Both the position numbers and the translations under genes were made by a program. A stretch of DNA of 12,361 bases, taken from contig CAYOXM010000032.1 in NCBI GenBank assembly GCA_964407925.1, positions 1 through 12,361 of the forward strand, in the 5' to 3' direction. The stretch's first letter is position 1. Each line of letters begins with the position of its first letter. Positions 1 to 7,056 of the stretch are shown here, piece by piece. Under the pieces are notes generated by a model, which was given only the letters and a program-made list of their open reading frames with translations, did no database searches and had not been told where the DNA came from. Source of the DNA: CAYOXM01 sp964407925. GTDB lineage: Bacteria; Patescibacteriota; Patescibacteriia; SG8-24.

Positions 1-1206
1 CGCCTCGCCGCCGGAGAGCGTCCCTGCGGTGCGGTTGAGCGTCAGGTTGTGCAGGCCGACGTCGAGGAGTAACTGCAAGCGACCGGTGATCTCCTTCATC
101 ACCGGGACGGAAATCTCCTCGTCGCGCCCCTCGAGTTTCAGGTCGCGCAGGAACTTCTGCGCGGCGTCGATGGGAAGGGACGTGAGGCTGACGACGTTCA
201 TGCCGCCGAGCTTCACGTGGAGGCTCTCCCGGCGGAGACGGTCGCCCTTGCAGTCGTCGCACGGCGTGTCCGACCACAGGTGCTCCACGCCGAGGCCGTG
301 ACAGGTCGGGCACGCGCCGTAGGGGCTGTTGAAGGAGAAAAGCCGCGGCTCGATTTCGGGAAAGGAAAAGCCGCAGTTCGCGCAGGAGAACTGGCTCGAA
401 AGCACGCGTTCGCGGCCGTTGCCGAACGCGACGGTGACGACGCCGTTGCCGTGCTGGAGCGCGAGTTCGACCGCCTCGGCGAGCCGCGTGCGGTACTCCT
501 TGCCGCCATCCTTCACGTAGTCCGGCGCGAACGTGTCGACGACGAGCTCGATGTCGTGCTTCATGTTTCGATCGAGGACGAGCCTCGTGCGCAGCGACCT
601 GACCGTGCCGTTGACGCGCGCGAACGCGAAACCGCCGTTGTACCAGTCATAGAGCATCTGGTGGTACTCGCCTTTTCGGCCGCGTACCGCCGGAGCCAGG
701 ATCATCGTGTCGCCGTAGTCGCGTCGCTTTTTCCCCGCGGCATCGGCGACGATCTCCTCTTCATACGCCTTGCCGGCTTCGGCGAGGATGAAGTCGACCA
801 TCTCTTCCGCGGTCATCTTGCGGATGGGAATCTCGCAGTTCGGGCAGAACGGCTTGCCGACGCGGGCGTACAGCACGCGAAGGTAGTCGTAGATTTCGGT
901 GATGGTCGCGACGGTCGAGCGCGGGTTGGCCGAGTGCGCCTTCTGGTCGATCGAAATCGCGGGCGACAGGCCCTGGATGTCGTCGACGTCCGGCTTCTGC
1001 ATCTGGCCGAGGAACTGCCGCGCGTAGGCGGACAGCGACTCGACGTAGCGGCGCTGGCCTTCCGCGAAAATGGTGTCGAACGCCAACGAGGACTTGCCCG
1101 ATCCGGACAGTCCCGTGAAGACGATCATCTTGTTCCTGGGGAGCGTGAGGTCGACGCCCTTGAGGTTGTGTTCCCTCGCGCCCTTGATGACGATGTTTTC
1201 CTGCAT
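1..1206 (-). CDS. uvrA: UvrA, excinuclease ABC subunit A (N-terminal part, runs off the left edge)
   Basis: UvrA is the damage-scanning ATPase of nucleotide excision repair; a UvrA dimer finds distorted DNA and loads UvrB. The 402 codons present start MQENIVIKGAREHNLKGV, as the family does. The first Walker A (GLSGSGKS) is at about residues 32-39. The insertion domain that contacts UvrB follows, then a zinc module with two CxxC pairs (CANC ... CPTC) and a further CDDC pair. The window ends inside the first ABC signature (LSGGE), so the second ATPase half lies outside. An in-frame ATG at 1230 is rejected because it falls inside the -10 box of a well-spaced promoter (1226-1254), so I start at 1206. 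No clear Shine-Dalgarno sequence precedes this ATG and the predicted leader is only about 12-14 nt. Family assignment is certain; the exact start is likely. Confidence 0.97.
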   Translation of the reverse strand, partial: MQENIVIKGAREHNLKGVDLTLPRNKMIVFTGLSGSGKSSLAFDTIFAEGQRRYVESLSAYARQFLGQMQKPDVDDIQGLSPAISIDQKAHSANPRSTVATITEIYDYLRVLYARVGKPFCPNCEIPIRKMTAEEMVDFILAEAGKAYEEEIVADAAGKKRRDYGDTMILAPAVRGRKGEYHQMLYDWYNGGFAFARVNGTVRSLRTRLVLDRNMKHDIELVVDTFAPDYVKDGGKEYRTRLAEAVELALQHGNGVVTVAFGNGRERVLSSQFSCANCGFSFPEIEPRLFSFNSPYGACPTCHGLGVEHLWSDTPCDDCKGDRLRRESLHVKLGGMNVVSLTSLPIDAAQKFLRDLKLEGRDEEISVPVMKEITGRLQLLLDVGLHNLTLNRTAGTLSGGEA

Positions 1207-1225
1207 GGTCGTGATGCGATGTGTC

Positions 1226-1254
1226 AGCATACGTCGCCCCGGCGGCGCGGTCAA
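1226..1254 (-). promoter_or_regulatory. uvrA promoter, sigma70 type
   Basis: On the minus strand, TTGACC (1249-1254), a 17-nt spacer and TATGCT (1226-1231) form a well-spaced promoter. Transcription would start near 1219-1220, giving a leader of about 13 nt before the ATG at 1206. The -10 box overlaps an upstream in-frame ATG (1230), which argues against that start. I see no LexA-type palindrome by eye. Confidence 0.7.
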
Positions 1255-1291
1255 CCCCTCCGCGGAGCGCGGCGGCGGCCCGCGGGCGCAG

Positions 1292-1320
1292 TTGATGAAA
1301 TGCGCCGCGTCAGGTATGTT
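1292..1320 (+). promoter_or_regulatory. Promoter of the unknown plus-strand gene at 1374
   Basis: TTGATG (1292-1297), a 17-nt spacer and TATGTT (1315-1320) match a sigma70-type promoter at 4/6 plus 4/6 positions with ideal spacing. The predicted transcript starts near 1327 and has a leader of about 47 nt that includes the Shine-Dalgarno site at 1362-1366. It is back to back with the uvrA promoter, which lies about 40 bp to the left on the other strand. Confidence 0.6.
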
Positions 1321-1373
1321 CAGACGTCGCCGCCATGCGGCGAAGTCGCCCTTTTGCCGACGGAGGTTTCAAA

Positions 1374-2060
1374 ATGACGGTTCCTTCAATCCCGGTCGAG
1401 CGCGCGCTGCCGCTCGCCAAATTCCTGATTCAGGCCCTGGGCGAGGCGCTCGATCTCGTGAGCCGCCCATGGGACGCCGTGTCGCTCGAACAGGCCTATG
1501 ACCCGGCGACGCCGCCGTTCGGCATGGCGCTCGTCGCCGACCGCCTTCGTCTCGCCGCCGACGCGATTGCCGAGGTCGCACCCTTTCCCCGCCGCGCGAC
1601 GGCGGCATCCGGATTCTCGAAGGACCACGCGCGAAAGGAGCTCGATGATTTCGTCCGGCTGCTCGGCATGTTCGTGGTGGCCGCCGGCCGCGCGGAGGAC
1701 GCCGGGGCGCTGTCGCTCCGGGCAGGGCAGCTGCTCACGACGATCGGCGTGTCGGTAGACGGCATGCGCGCCGAAGCCGAGAAGTCGGCGTGGCGCATTG
1801 CCGGCCGGTCGGCGGCTTCCGCGGGAAACGACGATTGCCCGCCGACCGAGCGGACGCCGACGGCCGAGGACGTCACTCTGCTGCTCGACCGCCTCGCCGA
1901 CGTCCAGCGCCGGTTCGACACCGGCGAGTGGGAAGAGGGCGCGGACGCGCTCGCGATGCTCCGCGAAACGCACGAGATCACCGCGCGGCTCAAGCGCGAC
2001 TACGGCCTGAGCGACCTCGACATCGAGACCGCCTTCCGCAAACGGCTCAAGGAGGACTGA
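1374..2060 (+). CDS. Unknown helical protein between uvrA and uvrB
   Basis: I do not recognise this 228-residue protein. The start at 1374 is supported by GGAGG at 1362-1366 with 7 nt spacing; an in-frame ATG at 1335 has no comparable site. It has no signal peptide and no convincing membrane segment, so it is probably cytoplasmic. The composition is Ala/Arg/Glu-rich and looks mostly helical. A linker around residues 145-160 (Ser/Pro/Asp-rich) separates a larger N-terminal helical part from a C-terminal part with alternating charged and leucine positions (about 165-228) that could form a helical hairpin or coiled coil. There is one cysteine and no catalytic motif that I can name. It is transcribed alone, against uvrA and uvrB, with its own promoter and terminator, so a link to DNA repair cannot be assumed from position. 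Confidence 0.85.
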   Translation: MTVPSIPVERALPLAKFLIQALGEALDLVSRPWDAVSLEQAYDPATPPFGMALVADRLRLAADAIAEVAPFPRRATAASGFSKDHARKELDDFVRLLGMFVVAAGRAEDAGALSLRAGQLLTTIGVSVDGMRAEAEKSAWRIAGRSAASAGNDDCPPTERTPTAEDVTLLLDRLADVQRRFDTGEWEEGADALAMLRETHEITARLKRDYGLSDLDIETAFRKRLKED

Positions 2061-2063
2061 CGC

Positions 2064-2089
2064 TCCCGGATCTTTCCGGGACGTTTTTT
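2064..2089 (+). terminator. Rho-independent terminator of the 1374-2060 gene
   Basis: A 7-bp stem (TCCCGGA/TCCGGGA, arms 2064-2070 and 2075-2081) with a TCTT loop is followed after CG by six T (2084-2089). It lies 3 nt after the stop codon. In the minus direction the hairpin has no following T run, so it should not efficiently stop uvrB transcription. Confidence 0.85.
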
Positions 2090-2100
2090 ATTTCCGCGCG

Positions 2101-4158
2101 TCATTTCATCCGTCCGCGCGCCCGATGCCGCGGCCGGGACGGCTTCGGCGGGTTCCCCTTCCCCCGCTTTTCCAGTTCCTTGCGCAGCATCTTCACCTCG
2201 TCGCGCAGGAGCGCTGCGAGCTCGAACTCGAGGTCCTTCGCCGCCTTGCGCATCTGCGCCTCCTTCTCGGCCACGACGGTCGCGAGGTCTTTGGGTTCGG
2301 CCGCGAGTTCGAGCGCGAGCGCGTCCTTTGCCGCCCGTTCCTCGGACTTCAGAATCCCCTCCATGATGTCCTTGATCGCCTTCTTGACCGTCTTCGGCGT
2401 GATGCCGTGCGCCTCGTTCCACGCGATCTGCTTCGCGCGGCGGCGCTCCGTCTCGGCCATGGCGCGTGACATCGAGCCGGTGACCTCGTCGGCATACAGC
2501 ACCACTTCGCCCTTCACGTTGCGGGCGGCGCGACCGATCGTCTGGATGAGCGACGTGTCGCTGCGGAGGAAGCCTTCCTTGTCCGCGTCGAGGATGGCGA
2601 CGAGCGTCACTTCGGGAAGATCGAGCCCTTCGCGCAGCAGGTTCACGCCGACCAGCACGTCGTACGTGCCGCGGCGGAACGCGGTCAGCGTCCGCACGCG
2701 GTCAATCGTGTCGATGTCGCTGTGCAGGTACTCGACCTTCACGTCCTTGCCTTTCAGGAACTCTGTCAGGTCCTCGGCCATTTTCTTCGTGAGCGTCGTC
2801 ACGAGAACGCGTTCGCCGTCCTTCGTATTTTTACGGATGCGTTCGAGCAAGTCGTCGATCTGTCCCTTCTTGCCGTCTTTCGCGGTGACCGGACAGACCG
2901 TGATCTTCGGATCGACGAGTCCCGTAGGACGGATGACCTGCTCGACGACTTGGGACGATTCGCGGATCTCGAACGGGCTCGGCGTCGCGGAGACGAACAC
3001 GATCTGCGGCACGCGGTCGAGGAACTCCTCGAACCGGAGCGGCCGGTTGTCCGCGGCCGACGGCAGGCGGAAGCCGTACTCGATGAGCGTGCGCTTGCGC
3101 GCGGCGTCGCCGTTCGACATGCCTTGGATCTGCGGCACGGTCACGTGCGATTCGTCGATGAACGTCAGGAAGTCCTTGGGGAAGTACGCGAGGAGCGTGT
3201 CCGGAGCGTCGCCTGGCGCGCGACCGGAGAGGTGGCGCGAGTAATTCTCGATGCCGTGGCAATAGCCGACTTCGCGCAGCATCGCCAAGTCGAAGTTCGT
3301 CCGGCGCTCGAGACGCTCGGCCTCGAGCAGCAGGCCCTTCGCCGTCAGCCACTCGAGCCGCTCCTTGAGCTCGGCTCGGATCGCTTTCGAGGCGCGCTCC
3401 CTTTCGTCGGGCGGCGTGATGAAGTGCTTGGCAGGAAAAATCCAGACGTCGTCGCGTTTCCCCTTCGACTTGCGCGTGACCGGATCGATGAGTTCGATCC
3501 TGTTGATTTTCTGGTCGGCCGTCTCGATGCGGACGACGACTTCCTCGCTCGCCGGCATGATTTCGAGCACGTCGCCGCGGCTGCGGAAAGACCCGCGCTT
3601 CAGGTCGGACGTCGTCCGCTCGAACTGCATCTGTACCATGTGCCGGAGGATGTCGCCGCGGGTCAGCACCTGGCCGACGTTGAGACGCAGGTGCATTTTC
3701 TCGTACGCCGCCGGCGCGCCGAGGCCGTAGATGCACGAGACGGACGACACGATGATGACGTCCTTCCGCGTCAGGAGCGACTGCGTGGCGCTGTGCCGCA
3801 GGCGGTCGATCTCCTGGTTGATCATCGCCTCCTTCTCTATGTACGTATCGGAGGTCGGCAGGTACGCCTCCGGCTGGTAGTAGTCGTAGTAGGAGACGAA
3901 ATACTCGACGGCGTTCTTCGGAAAGAACTCCCGGAACTCGTTGCAGAGCTGGGCGGCGAGCGTCTTGTTGTGCGCGATGACGAGCGCGGGCTTGTTCGCC
4001 TGCGCGATGACGTTCGCCATCGTGAAGGTCTTGCCCGACCCGGTCACGCCGAGGAGCGTCTGAAAACGCGAACCCTTCCCGACGCCGTCCGCGAGCTTGC
4101 GGATGGCCTCGGGCTGGTCGCCCTCCGGCTTGTATTTCGACGTCAGTTGGAAATCCAT
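2101..4158 (-). CDS. uvrB: UvrB, excinuclease ABC subunit B
   Basis: UvrB is the helicase-fold core of nucleotide excision repair: it receives damaged DNA from UvrA, verifies the lesion and recruits UvrC. The 685-residue protein is full length. Visible motifs in order are the Walker A GVTGSGKT (37-44), the Tyr-rich YYDYYQPEAY of the lesion-probing beta-hairpin (about 91-100), the helicase motif II region FIDESH, the motif SATPSPFEI, and QTIGRAARN (motif VI). The C-terminal UVR motif (LEFELAALLRDE) contacts UvrC/UvrA. A basic tail follows the UVR motif. I start at MDFQLTSKYKPEGDQP because homologs begin there; in-frame ATGs at 4203 and further upstream would add residues unlike the family. No strong Shine-Dalgarno site is present; a G5 run lies about 15 nt upstream. 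The gene sits just downstream of the 4261-5100 gene but has its own promoter. Confidence 0.98.
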   Translation of the reverse strand: MDFQLTSKYKPEGDQPEAIRKLADGVGKGSRFQTLLGVTGSGKTFTMANVIAQANKPALVIAHNKTLAAQLCNEFREFFPKNAVEYFVSYYDYYQPEAYLPTSDTYIEKEAMINQEIDRLRHSATQSLLTRKDVIIVSSVSCIYGLGAPAAYEKMHLRLNVGQVLTRGDILRHMVQMQFERTTSDLKRGSFRSRGDVLEIMPASEEVVVRIETADQKINRIELIDPVTRKSKGKRDDVWIFPAKHFITPPDERERASKAIRAELKERLEWLTAKGLLLEAERLERRTNFDLAMLREVGYCHGIENYSRHLSGRAPGDAPDTLLAYFPKDFLTFIDESHVTVPQIQGMSNGDAARKRTLIEYGFRLPSAADNRPLRFEEFLDRVPQIVFVSATPSPFEIRESSQVVEQVIRPTGLVDPKITVCPVTAKDGKKGQIDDLLERIRKNTKDGERVLVTTLTKKMAEDLTEFLKGKDVKVEYLHSDIDTIDRVRTLTAFRRGTYDVLVGVNLLREGLDLPEVTLVAILDADKEGFLRSDTSLIQTIGRAARNVKGEVVLYADEVTGSMSRAMAETERRRAKQIAWNEAHGITPKTVKKAIKDIMEGILKSEERAAKDALALELAAEPKDLATVVAEKEAQMRKAAKDLEFELAALLRDEVKMLRKELEKRGKGNPPKPSRPRHRARGRMK

Positions 4159-4225
4159 GAAAACGCGCAAAATCCCCCACGGGACGGCCCACTGGGGACC
4201 CATGAGGGCGTTCAATTGTGCCCCG

Positions 4226-4254
4226 AGGATACCGCGGGCGGACACGGGCGTCAA
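4226..4254 (-). promoter_or_regulatory. uvrB promoter, sigma70 type
   Basis: On the minus strand, TTGACG (4249-4254), a 17-nt spacer and TATCCT (4226-4231) give a well-spaced promoter with a predicted start near 4219. The leader to the ATG at 4158 would be about 60 nt. The -35 hexamer begins 6 nt after the stop codon of the upstream gene and sits within a small hairpin (GGCG-TTGA-CGCC), so readthrough from that operon is also possible. No SOS-type palindrome is visible. Confidence 0.7.
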
Positions 4255-4260
4255 CGCCGG

Positions 4261-5100
4261 TCAGGAGAGCGCCTCGGCCGCTGCCGTCGCTTCCTCCTCC
4301 GCGTTTTCGCCATCCTCGAAAATCAGCATGCTGTATCCCATGCAAATGTCGCCGTAGAAGCCGCGCCCGGCTTTCGTCGGCGGGGTCGACTTGAGCGCGG
4401 TGACGCGCGCGGTCAGGTTGTCCAGCTGATCACTGACGTCCTGGTTCGACGCGACAAGCGCCGCGTTCGCCTCGCGGTACTCGCCGAGCGTTTCCAGAAG
4501 CTCGTCCGCCAGCGCGGGGAAGTCGGCCATTGCCTGCTCGAAAAACCGCGGATCGCCCTTCAGGTCGCCGATGCGCAAAGCGATGTCCTTCTTGAACAGC
4601 TCGGTCATCAGGTCGTTCATCCGTTCCTGCCTGCCGAGGAAACGTCCGAGCGTCTCGGCCGCCTGACGTTTCGCGGGGTCGCCGGCGGACGTTTCGCCGA
4701 GGGCGACGACCTGGTCCCGAAGAAAGCCGAAGTCTTCGGCTTTGTTGAACGAGCACTGGTAGGCATGGCTGCCCGAACTTCGCTTGTAGATGTCCTCCAG
4801 CACTTTCGCCGGCGGCTCGTTCTCCAGCCTGCGGTTGAATTCCCGCCGGGCCGCGCCGGTCTGCGCCAGCTCGGCGGCGATGAGCTGCGGCAGGTTTTCC
4901 GGCGTCGTCCTCTCGAGGAGGCCGCCCATTTCTTCGTAGTCCCGCGAACCGGTATCGACGATGCTGACGAGCATGCGGATCTCCCGCGCCTCGAACCCCG
5001 GAACGGGTTCCTTTTCGCGCACGCGTCCGGCGTCCGGCGGACGCGCGGGACACGCGGGCGAATGACCGGCTTCGGAACCGCAATATCGGCAATTCTCCAT
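4261..5100 (-). CDS. Unknown protein with N-terminal zinc-finger-like motif, coupled to the ribonuclease
   Basis: I do not recognise this 279-residue protein. Its first 18 residues hold C4-x2-C7-x5-H13-x3-C17, a spacing that suggests a small zinc knuckle. The remainder looks helical and charged, without signal peptide or membrane segments. The region around residues 185-235 (ELFKKDIALRIGDLKG onward) has heptad-like leucine spacing suggestive of a coiled coil. The tail is acidic (EDGENAEEEA). It begins 3 nt after the stop codon of the beta-CASP ribonuclease (5104-6456) without a clear Shine-Dalgarno site, so it is almost certainly translated by coupling from the same mRNA. A role as a partner or adaptor of that nuclease is a guess from context only. 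Its stop codon lies 6 nt before the uvrB -35 box. Confidence 0.85.
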   Translation of the reverse strand: MENCRYCGSEAGHSPACPARPPDAGRVREKEPVPGFEAREIRMLVSIVDTGSRDYEEMGGLLERTTPENLPQLIAAELAQTGAARREFNRRLENEPPAKVLEDIYKRSSGSHAYQCSFNKAEDFGFLRDQVVALGETSAGDPAKRQAAETLGRFLGRQERMNDLMTELFKKDIALRIGDLKGDPRFFEQAMADFPALADELLETLGEYREANAALVASNQDVSDQLDNLTARVTALKSTPPTKAGRGFYGDICMGYSMLIFEDGENAEEEATAAAEALS

Positions 5101-5103
5101 AGG

Positions 5104-6456
5104 TCACGGATGCGTATACGTCTCCCCCGCCGTCGGCACCTCGGTCTCGATGCCGTAGTCGCGACTGAGGATGTCCGCGATCGCCTTCGCCGCGTGTTCC
5201 TCGCCGTGATTGAGGTAGATCTTCTTCGGGAGCTTGCGTCCGCTCGTCGCCCAACGGACGAGCTTCTGCTGGTCGGCGTGCGCACTGTAGGCGCCGATGG
5301 TTTCCACCCTTGCGCGCACCTCGACCTCGTGCCCCTCGATGCGTACCGTCTGCGCGCCCTCGGCGATCCTGCGGCCGATGGTCCCGGTCGACTGGTAACC
5401 GACGACGAGCAGGGTGTTCTTCGGATCGTTCAGGTAGTCGACGAGGTGATGCATGATGCGGCCGCCGTGCATCATGCCGCTCCCGGCGATGACGACTTTC
5501 GGCGAAGCCACCTTGGCGATGCCGCGCGACTCGTCCGGCTTCTTCGTGATGACGAGCCCGGGGAACTGGAAGAAGTCGTCGCCCGACGCCTTGAGCTCCG
5601 CAGCCTCCTGATCGTAATACTCGGGAAACTGGTGGTAGATCGGCAACGCCTTGATGGCGAGCGGGCTGTCGAGAAAAATCGGCAGCCGCGGTACCTGCTT
5701 GCCTTCGACGAGGGAATTTAGCTCGTACAGTATCTCCTGCGCGCGCTCGAGCGAAAACGCCGGGATCATGAGCACGCCCTTCCGCGCCGCGGCATCGTTG
5801 ACCGCCTGCTTGAGGCGCTCCATGCGCTCCTTGGGATGTTCGTGCACGCGATCGCCGTACGTGGACTCCATCACCAGCACGTCGCCCCGCACGATGCGCG
5901 CCGTCGGCCGAAGGATAGGCACGTAGTCGTTGCCGAGATCGCCCGAGCAGACGATGCGCGTGCCGTAGGCGTCGATTTCGGCGAATCCGGAACCGAAGAT
6001 GTGCCCCGCCTCCCGGAAACGGAACGAAAAATCGTTGCTTACCTTCACGGTGGTGTCATACCGGACGCCGTGCATGAGCTCGTAGGCCGGCGCGATGTCC
6101 TTCGGCAGGTAGATGGCCGGCCTCTTGTACCGGCGCATCTCGTCCTTCATCACCTGCGCGGCGTCGCGCCACATCAGCCGCGCGAGCAGTCGCGTCGGAT
6201 GCGTCGCGAAAATGCGGCCCCTGAACCCCTCCTTCACCAATTTCGGCACGCGGCCGATATGGTCGATGTGCGCGTGCGTCAGGATGACCGCGTCGAGCGT
6301 CGACGGATCGAACGTGATCGGCGCGAGGTTCCGCTCGTAGGAATTGCCGTTGCTCTGGAACAGCCCGCAGTCGACCAGGACGCGCGTGTTCGGCGTCTCG
6401 ATCAGCGTGCAGGAGCCGGTCACTTCTTTCGCCGCGCCGTGGAAGGTCAGTTTCAT
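5104..6456 (-). CDS. Beta-CASP metallo-beta-lactamase ribonuclease (YSH1/CPSF73-like, COG1236 type)
   Basis: This family cuts or trims RNA with a two-zinc centre and is cytoplasmic. The 450-residue protein shows the full metal set: HAHIDH (H61, H63, D65, H66), H152 in GHIFGSG and D173 in CSGDLG. The beta-CASP motifs are D263 in DSPLA (motif A), H393 in SAHAD (motif B) and H417 in LNHGE (motif C). ESTYGDR (197-203) and AGSGMMHGG are also typical. The length fits the short bacterial/archaeal forms without KH domains or the RNase J C-terminal domain. All catalytic residues are present, so activity is expected. I place the start at ATG 6456 (MKLTFHGAAKEVTGS) rather than the TTG two codons upstream, because homologs start there. 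An extended -10 box lies 10 nt upstream, so the mRNA would be nearly leaderless. It forms an operon with the unknown zinc-motif protein. Confidence 0.95.
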   Translation of the reverse strand: MKLTFHGAAKEVTGSCTLIETPNTRVLVDCGLFQSNGNSYERNLAPITFDPSTLDAVILTHAHIDHIGRVPKLVKEGFRGRIFATHPTRLLARLMWRDAAQVMKDEMRRYKRPAIYLPKDIAPAYELMHGVRYDTTVKVSNDFSFRFREAGHIFGSGFAEIDAYGTRIVCSGDLGNDYVPILRPTARIVRGDVLVMESTYGDRVHEHPKERMERLKQAVNDAAARKGVLMIPAFSLERAQEILYELNSLVEGKQVPRLPIFLDSPLAIKALPIYHQFPEYYDQEAAELKASGDDFFQFPGLVITKKPDESRGIAKVASPKVVIAGSGMMHGGRIMHHLVDYLNDPKNTLLVVGYQSTGTIGRRIAEGAQTVRIEGHEVEVRARVETIGAYSAHADQQKLVRWATSGRKLPKKIYLNHGEEHAAKAIADILSRDYGIETEVPTAGETYTHP

Positions 6457-6466
6457 AATCAAAAAA

Positions 6467-6475
6467 AGTATAGCA
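6467..6475 (-). promoter_or_regulatory. Extended -10 promoter of the beta-CASP ribonuclease
   Basis: On the minus strand, TGC-TATACT (6467-6475) is an extended -10 box. A start 7 nt downstream falls on a G (6460), leaving a leader of about 4 nt before the ATG at 6456. No good -35 hexamer is visible at 16-18 nt, as expected for extended -10 promoters. A 13-nt stretch (6464-6476) is identical to the one at the GH1 promoter. Confidence 0.65.
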
Positions 6476-6519
6476 TGGGGAAATTTTAACCGCTTGGCGC
6501 TTGGGGAAAAGCCGACGCG

Positions 6520-6547
6520 TTGACAAGCGCGCCCGATGTGGCACGGT
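6520..6547 (+). promoter_or_regulatory. Possible promoter of the DUF5658-like gene
   Basis: TTGACA (6520-6525) is a perfect -35 hexamer. At 16 nt there is only a weak -10 (CACGGT, 6542-6547), preceded by a TGG extension. The predicted start near 6554 would give a leader of about 25 nt containing the GGAG site. It lies divergently to the ribonuclease promoter, about 50 bp away. Confidence 0.4.
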
Positions 6548-6578
6548 TCAACCAGGCTCTTTGCGACGGAGAAAACCC

Positions 6579-6995
6579 ATGGAACGCACGGAAACCCGTC
6601 CCCCGTGGACGCCGCCGCGCGTCCGCACCGTCCTCGCCCTGCTCGCTTTTTTCCTGTTCGCCTGCCTGTTCGACGCCTGGTCGACGCTCATCGTCACCGG
6701 CGGCGAACCTGACGGCGAGATGAACCCGCTCATGCGCGCGGCGCTCGCGATCGGACCGACGTACTTCTTCGTCCTGAAGATGACGCTCGACCTCGGTTGC
6801 GGCGTCCTGCTCGCCGCGCTCGCCCGGAGGCGACGCTTCGCCTGGATCGGCTTCTGCACGCTCGCCGGAATCCACGCGGCGCTCTTTCTCTTTCAGGCGA
6901 CGCTCATCATCAGCGTCCCGCCGCCGACGTACGATCCGTTCCCCGCTGCCGCGTCCATCGTGGCAGCTTTTTTATTGAAAAGGCCGGCCCCGTGA
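6579..6995 (+). CDS. Small integral membrane protein, DUF5658-like
   Basis: This 138-residue protein has three clear hydrophobic segments: about residues 16-39, 60-81 and 87-110, with a possible short fourth near the C-terminus (123-133). The pattern D32-x3-T36 followed by a Gly/Glu turn and NPLM (49-52), then K67 in the second segment, matches what I remember of DUF5658, a family of unknown function. The start at 6579 is set by GGAG (6568-6571) with 7 nt spacing; a TTG upstream at 6501 is in frame but would add a basic segment unlike the family. It is alone on the plus strand, divergent from the ribonuclease and convergent with GH1 (61 nt apart). No hairpin plus T-run terminator is visible after it. 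The function cannot be given. Confidence 0.8.
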   Translation: MERTETRPPWTPPRVRTVLALLAFFLFACLFDAWSTLIVTGGEPDGEMNPLMRAALAIGPTYFFVLKMTLDLGCGVLLAALARRRRFAWIGFCTLAGIHAALFLFQATLIISVPPPTYDPFPAAASIVAAFLLKRPAP

Positions 6996-7056
6996 CCGAC
7001 CCGCATCCTTCCTTTTTTCCCCGTGCGCGGGAGACGCACCGACGGCTCACGCCCCC

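Noticed and set aside
1335..1373. A longer start (ATG 1335) for the plus-strand gene at 1374
   Set aside because: The 1374 ATG has GGAGG at ideal spacing; the 1335 ATG has no such site and adds an Arg-rich segment.
1207..1373. LexA/SOS box between uvrA and its divergent neighbour
   Set aside because: No palindrome of the known CTGT-N8-ACAG or GAAC-N4-GTTC types is visible; the same holds upstream of uvrB.
2064..2089. The hairpin after 2060 as a shared terminator for uvrB
   Set aside because: In the minus direction the A/T run comes before the hairpin, not after it, so no U tract would follow.
4159..4254. Longer UvrB starting at 4203 or 4254
   Set aside because: Homologs begin at the MDFQLTSKYKP region; the frame open to 4254 includes the promoter itself. 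The 4203 ATG is not excluded but lacks a Shine-Dalgarno site.
2722..5721. Very long plus-strand open frame across uvrB and the ribonuclease operon
   Set aside because: It is the complement of real coding sequence in a GC-rich genome; the minus strand encodes recognisable families with intact motifs.
6501..6578. TTG start (6501) for the DUF5658-like gene
   Set aside because: It would read through the -35 box and Shine-Dalgarno region and adds a basic segment not expected for the family.
6996..7056. Terminator between the convergent DUF5658-like gene and GH1
   Set aside because: A T6 run and small GC hairpins are present, but no hairpin is directly followed by a T run on either strand.
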